Shown: piece after piece, positions 30,513-36,773 of the stretch
Layout of the letters: every line of letters starts with the position of its first letter
Numbering within the stretch: the first letter of the stretch is position 1
The notes under the pieces: model-generated
What the model was told of the DNA's origin: nothing
The model's database searches: none
What the model saw: only the letters and a program-made list of their open reading frames with translations
Source of the DNA: Lewinellaceae bacterium SD302
GTDB lineage: Bacteria; Bacteroidota; Bacteroidia; Chitinophagales; Saprospiraceae
Direction of reading: 5' to 3'
Assembly (NCBI GenBank): GCA_002591745.1
Contig: PDLQ01000042.1
Location: forward strand, 1-36,773
Length of the DNA stretch: 36,773 bases
Translations under genes and position numbers: made by a program

Positions 30513-31505
30513 ATGAGCGGATTACGTGCAGCCATCACCGGCGTACAGGGTTATGTCCCTGATTACGTCCTTACCAATGCGGAACTGGAAACCATCGTCG
30601 ACACCAACGATGAATGGATCACCAGCCGGACCGGCATCAAGGAGCGCCGCATTCTCAAGGGTGACAACGTGGGCACCTCCGCCATGGGCATCGAAGCCGT
30701 CAAGGGCTTACTGGAAAAAACCGGCACCGATCCGCTGGATATCGACCTGGTTATCTGCGCTACGGTAACCGGAGACTTCATCTTCCCCGATACTGCCAAC
30801 GTGATCTCCCACGCTACCGGCATGGATAACGCTTTCGGCTTCGACCTGAATGCAGCTTGTTCCGGTTTCCTGTATGCCCTCAGTGTAGGTGCCAAAATGC
30901 TGGAAGGCGGCAAGCACAAAAAAGTGGTAGTTATCGGCGCCGACAAAATGTCGAGCATCGTCGATTACACCGATCGGACGACCTGCGTCATCTTCGGCGA
31001 CGGAGCAGGAGCAGTATTACTGGAGCCCACCGAAGACCCCGGTGTGGGCATTATCGATTATATCCACCGGAGCAACGGCGCTGGAGCGGAATATCTCTAT
31101 CTCACGGCGGGTGGCTCTCGCAAACCCGCTACCGTAGATACGGTCATGGCACGCGAGCATTTCGTTACCCAAAACGGTCGCCCGGTTTTCAAAGCTGCGG
31201 TTTCGGGCATGTCCGACGTCGTAAAAAAGATCATGGCCGCCAACGAACTGGAAACGGATGACATCCGCTGGCTGGTCCCCCACCAAGCCAACCGTCGTAT
31301 CATCGAAACGGTAAGTCGTATGGCTGACTTTCCCATGGAAAAAGTGATGGTCAACATTCATAAATACGGTAATACGACCGCCGGTACGCTTCCCCTCTGC
31401 CTCTGGGATTACGAGGATCAGCTAGAAAAAGGAGACAACGTGATCTTGACTGCCTTTGGGGGCGGATTCACCTGGGGCGCGCTTTATCTGAAGTGGGCAA
31501 TTTAG
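30513..31505 (+). CDS. fabH: 3-oxoacyl-ACP synthase III (KAS III)
   Basis: Starts fatty-acid synthesis by condensing an acyl-CoA primer with malonyl-ACP. The 330-residue protein has the triad Cys116 (LNAACSGFLYALS), His257 (WLVPHQANRRI) and Asn287 (NIHKYGNTTAG), with the N-terminal TNDEWITSRTGIKERR. The C-terminal GGGFTWGALYLKW is standard. It is a single gene with its own promoter, convergent with the M15 peptidase gene. It lies about 15 kb from acpP-fabF, so the pathway is split into separate units here. Confidence 0.95.
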   Translation: MSGLRAAITGVQGYVPDYVLTNAELETIVDTNDEWITSRTGIKERRILKGDNVGTSAMGIEAVKGLLEKTGTDPLDIDLVICATVTGDFIFPDTANVISHATGMDNAFGFDLNAACSGFLYALSVGAKMLEGGKHKKVVVIGADKMSSIVDYTDRTTCVIFGDGAGAVLLEPTEDPGVGIIDYIHRSNGAGAEYLYLTAGGSRKPATVDTVMAREHFVTQNGRPVFKAAVSGMSDVVKKIMAANELETDDIRWLVPHQANRRIIETVSRMADFPMEKVMVNIHKYGNTTAGTLPLCLWDYEDQLEKGDNVILTAFGGGFTWGALYLKWAI

Positions 31506-31513
31506 GTTTTTTA

Positions 31514-31695
31514 AATAGGAATAGGATCGCCGTGGGCGCTGCGCTGCACCTGCTTTAGGAAAAAAGAGCCGAGTGGAATGCGTTCCAGGGACACGTATAC
31601 GCTGTACCCTATTGTATTTATGGCCAATCCACACAGCGATAGACTGTCGCGCAGGACTGCTGTTTCCAAAAGCACAGCGCTCCCATTTCCTATTT
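31514..31695. repeat. Long imperfect inverted repeat between fabH and the M15 gene
   Basis: AAATAGGAATAGG (31514-31526) mirrors CCATTTCCTATTT (31683-31695). Degenerate pairing of GCGCTGCGCT-like words continues inward, and TGGAA-TGCG-TTCCA forms a small internal hairpin. The right end reaches into the stop codon of the M15 gene. It may terminate transcription from both sides. Confidence 0.55.
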
Positions 31696-32601
31696 CCTGC
31701 ACTCAGGGTTAATACCCAGTACATAATTCTCTACCACCTCGATCTGTGGCGCACTCTTCGCCCCGGCGAATCCACTGATCATGGTATCGCGCAGGTTCGC
31801 TTCAGCGTAGGCCGTCAGCATTGATGAAATGGGCGTAAAACTCCAATGCCATTTTTCTTCCTCGTAGCCATTGGGGCGTTGGGTACCCTTAGCGGTATAG
31901 GGTTGACAGAAGCCGTATTCCGCCGCATTTTCATTTAGCCACTCGTAGACTTTCAGGCCCTGCCCACTTTCATAGTAGCTATTGGTCAGTCGGTTCAGGT
32001 CCAGGTCAGTACCCCAGTGGTGGCGACTGGTGCCGGGCATTGAGCTGTAACGCAGAATAGCCCGTGCGCGATCAGCAGGATCGGGGTAAGCCAAGGCGGC
32101 ATTTATCTTTCCTTCCAGGACTCTCCTCCCTTCCCACTTAGCTTCCCAAATGGCCTTTTGACGGTCGAAATTCCTAAAGGCGGATACGATTGTTAGCCTC
32201 ACTCCGTCGTTAAGCGCCGCATTCCGCATTTCACCAAAGGCCTCAATGGTTCTCGCGTGGAGGTAGTAGGTGCCATCGCCGTCGGTCCAGGCCTTGGGTA
32301 CTACTTGAAAATCCGGGTGATCTTTCGCCGTGAATTTGCCCGTCAGATAGCGAGGGTGATAGAGATCCGTCCAATTGGTTGCAGTAACCGGGGCTACTGG
32401 AGGGGAAGACTTCAGGCTTGATGGTGAATCGAACGAGGCAATAGTGCCCTCTGGAACCGAATCCTGATCTGCCCGCAAAGAAGCGTTCATGACCGTCGTT
32501 GCTTCTTCGTCGGAGACTTCGCTTTGCTCCTGTGCTAGTCCGGAACAGCCATAGAAAATTAACAGGCAAAGCGCTGAGATCAGGGCAATGAATACATTCA
32601 T
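31690..32601 (-). CDS. M15 family (VanY-type D-Ala-D-Ala carboxypeptidase) lipoprotein
   Basis: A 303-residue envelope peptidase likely to trim peptidoglycan stem peptides. The N-terminus is a lipoprotein signal with a lipobox-like LIFYGCSG (Cys19), so it is probably membrane anchored. After a Ser/Pro-rich linker (20-75) comes the VanY-type catalytic domain with SRHHWGTDLDL (zinc His and Asp in SxHxxGxxxD, about 193-203) and EKWHWSFTP (second zinc His, about 249-257). It starts at an ATG 54 nt after the AtpI-like gene on the same strand, and converges on fabH. Confidence 0.88.
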   Translation of the reverse strand: MNVFIALISALCLLIFYGCSGLAQEQSEVSDEEATTVMNASLRADQDSVPEGTIASFDSPSSLKSSPPVAPVTATNWTDLYHPRYLTGKFTAKDHPDFQVVPKAWTDGDGTYYLHARTIEAFGEMRNAALNDGVRLTIVSAFRNFDRQKAIWEAKWEGRRVLEGKINAALAYPDPADRARAILRYSSMPGTSRHHWGTDLDLNRLTNSYYESGQGLKVYEWLNENAAEYGFCQPYTAKGTQRPNGYEEEKWHWSFTPISSMLTAYAEANLRDTMISGFAGAKSAPQIEVVENYVLGINPECRK

Positions 32602-32655
32602 AAATTAAGGTCTGTTTAGCCGTCTCCCTCAACCAGTTGGAAGGATTCAGACGAA

Positions 32656-33066
32656 TTAGTCCGTTTTCGGCTCCCCACTGGTTGTCCGAGCCTGCTTGAC
32701 CATGATGAATGTTTCAAACACAGTATAAATCAGATAAATCAGGAAGAAGGGTAGAATAAAAATCTTGCCCGCCGGTTCAGCCAGCAGGTGATAGACGATC
32801 ACGATGCCCCCTGACAACAGCATCTTGAACAGGGTAAAACCCATAATGACGTTGGTAAACAGGTGCTTGTTTGTCGACTTGGCCGCCATCTTTCCAGCGA
32901 AAAAAGCCGCAATACTGAATAAGGTAAACAGTAAAATGGTGGTAGCTGAAAGCGGCCAGTAAGGTGACAACTTCTCAAACAAGTGCAGTAAGGTCACCAA
33001 CAGGCTGGTGATGGCCGTTACGGCCAGTAGTCCCAGCCAGAATTGCTTGTCGGTTACTGCAGCCAC
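32656..33066 (-). CDS. AtpI-like four-helix membrane protein
   Basis: A 136-residue membrane protein with four predicted helices (about 10-28, 36-58, 70-92, 100-122). It is not recognisable by motif alone, but its position directly after AtpZ matches the AtpI-like subunit found beside F1Fo ATP synthase genes in Bacteroidota, a presumed assembly helper of the c-ring. The GTG start overlaps the AtpZ stop (TAGTG), a sign of translational coupling. No atpB follows here; an M15 peptidase does. Confidence 0.65.
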   Translation of the reverse strand: MAAVTDKQFWLGLLAVTAITSLLVTLLHLFEKLSPYWPLSATTILLFTLFSIAAFFAGKMAAKSTNKHLFTNVIMGFTLFKMLLSGGIVIVYHLLAEPAGKIFILPFFLIYLIYTVFETFIMVKQARTTSGEPKTD

Positions 33067-33290
33067 TAGAAGAAATCTTTAAGGGCCACGTACAATCCTC
33101 CGAATACGCCCAACAGAGCAAATACTACGGTCAGAAGTTGGCCGGTGATGAAATAGCCGTCCAGCCAGCGCCCCAGTAGTACGAAGACCACGATAGTAGC
33201 CGCCATCTGGAAGGCCATTCCACTGTATTTAAGGTAAGCGCTATCGGCCAGGCGCCTCTTCTTTTCAGGTTGCTGGTCAGGCTTTGACAC
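33066..33290 (-). CDS. AtpZ/AtpI family protein
   Basis: A 74-residue membrane protein with two helices (about 23-43 and 50-70). GRWLDGYF and GVFGGLYVALKDF are typical of the AtpZ family, associated with assembly or magnesium/calcium entry for the F1Fo ATP synthase. The GTG start lies inside the bactofilin gene (14-nt overlap), and its stop overlaps the next start, so the three genes are translationally coupled. Confidence 0.82.
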   Translation of the reverse strand: MSKPDQQPEKKRRLADSAYLKYSGMAFQMAATIVVFVLLGRWLDGYFITGQLLTVVFALLGVFGGLYVALKDFF

Positions 33291-33735
33291 GCTCTTTTTG
33301 TTTCAGGCTGGCTACTTTGTCACTACCGTTGCTATTTACTTTAGAAGTCTTGGTAGACAAAGTACCATCGAAAGAAGCCCCGGAACTCATTGCAATATTT
33401 TTGGTCACAACGTCTCCGATGATATCGGCAGTTTCCTTGATCACCAGGCTTTCGCGTACTTCCAAGCGTCCGTCGAATTTACCTTCGATCACGGCGCTGT
33501 CGCAGTTGACGGTTCCTTTGATACTGCCTTTGGGGCCAATGATCACCTTCGCCTTGCATTTGAGGTCGCCATTGATGGTTCCGTCGATCCGGATATCGCT
33601 GTCGGCCACGAGGTCGCCGGTCATTACCGTACCCTCATTTACAGTATTGAGGCCCCGGGAGGGAGTACCTCCGGTACGTCCACTATTACTTTTAGCTGGT
33701 GAGGTATCTTTAGTGTCTTTACTAGATCCGAACAT
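33277..33735 (-). CDS. Bactofilin family protein
   Basis: A 152-residue polymer-forming cytoskeletal protein. A flexible N-terminal tail (1-32, rich in Lys, Ser and Thr) and a lysine-rich C-terminal tail flank a DUF583 beta-helix core (about 35-130) with repeating GDLVADSDIRIDGTINGDLKCK-like turns. Bactofilins form membrane-associated filaments that place cell-wall enzymes; a wall peptidase (M15) is three genes downstream in the same direction. The ATG start is preceded by a 15/16-bp hairpin separating it from PorP/SprF. Confidence 0.9.
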   Translation of the reverse strand: MFGSSKDTKDTSPAKSNSGRTGGTPSRGLNTVNEGTVMTGDLVADSDIRIDGTINGDLKCKAKVIIGPKGSIKGTVNCDSAVIEGKFDGRLEVRESLVIKETADIIGDVVTKNIAMSSGASFDGTLSTKTSKVNSNGSDKVASLKQKERVKA

Positions 33736-33771
33736 GATAAATAGTCGTTTTGGGAAGGTTTGAAAATGATC

Positions 33772-33806
33772 AACCCGCGAAATACCCGTTGGGTATTTAG
33801 CGGGTT
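33772..33806 (-). terminator. Hairpin between porP/sprF-like gene and bactofilin
   Basis: A 16-position stem (33772-33787 with 33791-33806, one mismatch) with a GTT loop. It lies downstream of the PorP/SprF-like gene on the minus strand. The trailing U tract is weak (gatcattttc). Confidence 0.5.
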
Positions 33807-33886
33807 GGCACGTAAACAGTTGTTTCTATAAGCTCTTAAATCGGTAAACATCACAGCTTGCATCCAGCAAGCACTAGTAAAAATTA

Positions 33887-34930
33887 CTAGAACGTCGGAC
33901 AGTAAACGCCCCGGCGCTGCTGACCACAAATTTTGTACTGGAGAGCCAGCTCGAAACCACCGTTGTTGTTGGTCGCCCCTTTGAGGGGGCTCACGTTGAG
34001 ATCGTAGCTAAAGCCAAGACTGAAGTTGTTGTAATCGAAACGGGCGCTACCGATGATGGCATCATTAAGCACACCACTTTCTACACGGTTGGAGACGCGA
34101 CTCCACAAACCAACCTGGAAGCTCTGGGTGGAGCTGTTGCGGCCACCGTTGAGCAGGAATTTCAGACTGGTACCGGCGTTGATCTGAAAACTCGGCCCCT
34201 GGGTCATGACAATAACACCGGGTACAAGTCCGAAGCGCTGTCCCACCATAAATTCACCACCACCATGAATGGTATAGCGGCTGTAGAGGAGGTCTTCGGC
34301 GTCTTCATTAAAGCTCTGGTCGGCCCGGTTAAGGTGATGAAAAGCACCACCTAAGTAAAGGCTGTTGTTCTCGTCAAAAACCATGAACCAAAGCAGACCT
34401 GCGGCCATATCGGCAAACAGAAATTGGTCACGGTTGAAATCCTCACCGGAAACGGCGTCAGGGTTGAAACCACCCAGTCCGTCGTGTTGAGTTCCCCAGC
34501 GCAGGGCCAGGAAGTTGAGACTACGCTGTGCCACGCCACCCTCGGCGCCTACTACCAGGTAGTTACCGTACTTGCGGCCACCACCCATTTTTTTACTGTA
34601 ACTCAGGGATACTTTACCGGTAGTAGTGGCAAAGTCGGCCTGTCCGGCGCGATCCCCCCAAAAGGTGCCACCGACTCCGAAGTAGTCGTAACGACCTACG
34701 GGAATCTTCTGATCGTAGCTGATGTTGTAGGTACGGAAGGCATCCGAACCGAGTACCGAAGCCCACTGGTTGCGGTAATTCAAGGAAATTCTGCTGTTAC
34801 AGTTCATCACCCCCGTCATAGCCGGGTTGAGGTTAAGCGGCGACATGTAAAACTGAGAAAAGTGAATGTCCTGGGCCTGCAGGCCGGCGGCGCAGATAAA
34901 AACGAGTAAAAGTGTTCTGACTAACTTCAT
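33887..34930 (-). CDS. PorP/SprF family type IX secretion membrane protein
   Basis: A 347-residue outer-membrane beta-barrel protein with a signal peptide (about 1-20, ...FICAAGLQAQ) and the family signature DIHFSQFYMSPLNLNPAMTG immediately after. NYRNQWASVLG and repeated amphipathic strands support a barrel. SprF/PorP proteins are needed for secretion or surface attachment of particular T9SS cargo, often a large CHU_C-type protein. One such protein is encoded about 10 kb away (21936-24677), but a link is only speculative. The frame reaches a TTG at 34981; the ATG at 34930 places the signal peptide correctly and was chosen. Confidence 0.9.
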   Translation of the reverse strand: MKLVRTLLLVFICAAGLQAQDIHFSQFYMSPLNLNPAMTGVMNCNSRISLNYRNQWASVLGSDAFRTYNISYDQKIPVGRYDYFGVGGTFWGDRAGQADFATTTGKVSLSYSKKMGGGRKYGNYLVVGAEGGVAQRSLNFLALRWGTQHDGLGGFNPDAVSGEDFNRDQFLFADMAAGLLWFMVFDENNSLYLGGAFHHLNRADQSFNEDAEDLLYSRYTIHGGGEFMVGQRFGLVPGVIVMTQGPSFQINAGTSLKFLLNGGRNSSTQSFQVGLWSRVSNRVESGVLNDAIIGSARFDYNNFSLGFSYDLNVSPLKGATNNNGGFELALQYKICGQQRRGVYCPTF

Positions 34931-35140
34931 ACTGAAACCACGGTTTAATTGATCACTCCCATAGAGCGAGCGGGCTGACAAATGTAAGGAAAAGCCACGT
35001 AGTGTATGACTAAGCTTACGTTAAAAGTATATAGAGTAGCAGAAAAATTAGCGCCGGGGCGCAAAAGTTATTTAAAAACAGCCATTGACTGTTTTTGAAT
35101 AACGGGAAGTTAGGGACAAATATTCTTTATGTCGCCGTCT

Positions 35141-36559
35141 CTATTCCTTACCACCCACCGTCGTCACTTTGCCGCCGGTGATGCTGCGACTGTTCTCCAG
35201 CCAGGGCCCCAGATTGGGACACCCCTCGTAGCGCTCGTCCACGTAGATAAAGGTGCTTTTCAGTACGTCATCGATCCAGTCGTTCAGGTAATCGCTTTGC
35301 TTGGCCTGTTTGGTGGCTTCCTGAATCTTGGCGTAATCATAGCCCAGGCTCGCCTGGTGGGGGCGGCTCCGATCCTGAAGCTTGATAAGGCGCAGCAGTT
35401 CGTCGCCGCCGGGGCTCCTGAAACTCAGTGGCTCACTGACGTCGCCAATTTCCATATCGTCGATGGCGAAATACACATCCGGGTCCAGGTCGCCTACCTC
35501 GAAGATCGTGCCTCCGGTAGCCGGGTTGGTCATGCGGCCGTCGTTGTTGTAACTCGGGACCTTATCGTACCCGAAGCGTTTGACTGCGTAGCTGAAAGTG
35601 ATCGAGTCGGTCACCACCAGGTTGCGAATACTGTCCATCAGCGACCGGGCTTTTTCCATATCCTCCTCGCTCACTTCCGCCCGCAACAGAATGTGGCTGA
35701 CGTTGATGGAATTACCGCGCCGCTCCTCCAGTTTCAGGATGTGGTAACCGAACTGGGTTTGCACTATGTCACTGATCTCTCCTTTTTCCAGGTTGTAGGC
35801 CGTAGCTTCGAACTCGGCGACGAATTTGCCACGCTTGGCCCAGCCCAGGTTACCCCCGGCCTGGCGGCTCCCATCCTGACTGTATTTGGCCGCGGCGTCG
35901 GCGAAGGTTATCTCTTCATCCAGGATTTGGGCGCGGATAGCTTCCAGTTGTTCCCTGGTGGCTTTCTGGGTAGCCTCATTGGCTTTCGGCTCGTGTACGA
36001 TCTCGGCGATTTCTACCTCGGAATTGAAGTAGGGCAGGCTGTCCTGCGGGATCATGGCGAAGAAATTCTTTACCTCACTCGGGGTCACCGTAACCTCCCG
36101 AATCACCTGGCCACGCATTCTATCGCTGGCAATCTGTTCACGCAGATCTTCCCGGAACTGTTCTTTTACCGAGGTGATCGACTGGCCGTAGTATTCCTCA
36201 AACTGGTTCACATCGTCGTTCATGTAACTCAGGATACGGTCGATCCGGGCATTGAGCTGTTGCTCCACCTCTTCGGTCGTGATTTCGATACTGTCCACCT
36301 TACTCTGGTTGTAGAGCAGTTTGCTCACCAGCAACTGGTCCAGCAGGGCACAGCGGGCTTCGGGGGGCAGGGGCTCGGTCGCCTGGCTCGCGGCCAGGGC
36401 GTATTGCTCTTCCACGTTGGACAGGAGCACGTATTCTCCCCCGACGATGGCCACCACTTCGTCAATGACGGCCCGTTCTTCCTGGGCGGATAATTTTGGC
36501 TGCCAAAGTAGCAGTGCCGATAGTAGCCCGAGAGCAATAAATCTTTTTCTGAAAATCAT
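35141..36559 (-). CDS. SurA-like periplasmic peptidylprolyl isomerase
   Basis: A 472-residue exported folding factor for outer-membrane proteins. It has a signal peptide (about 1-25, containing ALLLWQP) and a SurA-N-type helical chaperone region (about 30-175). Two parvulin domains follow: about 182-280 (EIAEIVHEP ... GGNLGWAKRGKF ... TQFGYHILKLEE) and about 285-395 (VSHILLRAE ...). The second is more divergent. A C-terminal helix follows. It complements the two Skp-like chaperones encoded earlier in the window. The start is an ATG. The upstream region holds a diverged 119-nt tandem duplication. Confidence 0.9.
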   Translation of the reverse strand: MIFRKRFIALGLLSALLLWQPKLSAQEERAVIDEVVAIVGGEYVLLSNVEEQYALAASQATEPLPPEARCALLDQLLVSKLLYNQSKVDSIEITTEEVEQQLNARIDRILSYMNDDVNQFEEYYGQSITSVKEQFREDLREQIASDRMRGQVIREVTVTPSEVKNFFAMIPQDSLPYFNSEVEIAEIVHEPKANEATQKATREQLEAIRAQILDEEITFADAAAKYSQDGSRQAGGNLGWAKRGKFVAEFEATAYNLEKGEISDIVQTQFGYHILKLEERRGNSINVSHILLRAEVSEEDMEKARSLMDSIRNLVVTDSITFSYAVKRFGYDKVPSYNNDGRMTNPATGGTIFEVGDLDPDVYFAIDDMEIGDVSEPLSFRSPGGDELLRLIKLQDRSRPHQASLGYDYAKIQEATKQAKQSDYLNDWIDDVLKSTFIYVDERYEGCPNLGPWLENSRSITGGKVTTVGGKE

Positions 36560-36561
36560 AA

Positions 36562-36773
36562 TAGCTTAATTCATACAACTTTGCAATTCGCACAAACTGG
36601 AGATAACCGTTGTCAAAAGCAATTGATAATGAGTGTTGGTGTCGATTTACTTCAGCTTCAAGCCGCGTAAATTTTTAAAGTAGCTCAATTCATTCGACTT
36701 TAACAATTTTTGCGGGCCGGCGGAAACCAATGCTATAAGCGATTGACAATGAGCGTTGGCGTTGGTTTGCTCC
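36562..36773. repeat. Diverged 119-nt tandem duplication upstream of the surA-like gene
   Basis: Unit 1 starts at 36562 (TAGCTTAATTCAT) and unit 2 at 36681 (TAGCTCAATTCAT). The second continues to the window edge. The best-kept block (36604-36649 against 36725-36770) agrees at roughly three quarters of positions (GCAATTGATAATGAGTGTTGG against GCGATTGACAATGAGCGTTGG, with differences). More copies may lie outside the window. Confidence 0.55.

Noticed and set aside
31573..31824. 83-residue plus-strand open frame after fabH
   Set aside because: It lies over the inverted repeat and the antisense 3' end of the M15 gene and has no domain or plausible start context.
34931..34981. Extended TTG start for the PorP/SprF-like protein
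   Set aside because: It would place 17 polar residues before the signal peptide; the ATG at 34930 gives a regular signal sequence.
35129..36493. 454-residue plus-strand open frame
   Set aside because: It mirrors the surA-like gene; its sequence is a low-information shadow produced by codon bias, while the minus strand encodes a signal peptide and parvulin domains.

Overview
The window looks like chromosome of a Bacteroidota member close to the Saprospiria/Lewinella group. Three genes point to a type IX secretion system (T9SS): a zinc peptidase with a C-terminal sorting tail, a 913-residue adhesin-like protein with a gliding-type (CHU_C) C-terminus, and a PorP/SprF-like outer-membrane protein. 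Starts lack obvious Shine-Dalgarno sites, and several promoters fit the Bacteroidota TTTG / TAnnTTTG pattern. The acpP-fabF-rnc order and the bactofilin-AtpZ-AtpI-like set are also typical of this phylum. No CRISPR array, rRNA, prophage or complete insertion sequence was seen. Apart from a possible transposon remnant at the left edge, the genes look like vertically inherited housekeeping loci.

Layout. 1-7.4 kb: a DinB-like protein, an RluF-type pseudouridine synthase, the T9SS-exported M23 peptidase, a membrane polyferredoxin paired with an FAD/NAD(P) oxidoreductase, and glutamate racemase. 7.4-13.1 kb: two Skp/OmpH-like periplasmic chaperones, RNase R and a SWIM zinc-finger protein. 13.2-15.7 kb: rnc, fabF and acpP, with a terminator between acpP and fabF. 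15.9-20.6 kb: a DUF819 membrane protein, a long tRNA-like RNA with its own promoter and terminator, a SET-domain protein, a site-2 protease with CBS domains, and a UPF0104 membrane protein. 20.8-28 kb: era, the CHU_C protein, a bile-acid/sodium-symporter homologue, a candidate small RNA, a DUF3109 protein and CinA. 28-36.8 kb: ruvC, a sodium/solute symporter, fabH, an M15 peptidase lipoprotein, AtpI-like/AtpZ/bactofilin, PorP/SprF and a SurA-like isomerase.

Shared themes are envelope biogenesis (Skp-like and SurA-like chaperones, murI, M15 and M23 peptidases, bactofilin, T9SS proteins), type II fatty-acid synthesis (acpP, fabF, fabH) and RNA maturation (rnc, rnr, era, rluF).

Two things stand out beyond the genes. 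(1) At 17451-17605 on the minus strand is a ~155-nt RNA with tRNA acceptor, D, anticodon and T arms. Its variable region is 86 nt and highly structured. A consensus promoter lies upstream and a hairpin downstream. (2) Many intergenic spacers hold inverted arrays of short words, 7-8 nt apart and often built on a GAC(T)/AGTC core, plus REP-like palindrome pairs and a GCTACTTTG repeat family. A copy of that last family appears to sit inside two signal-peptide coding regions.
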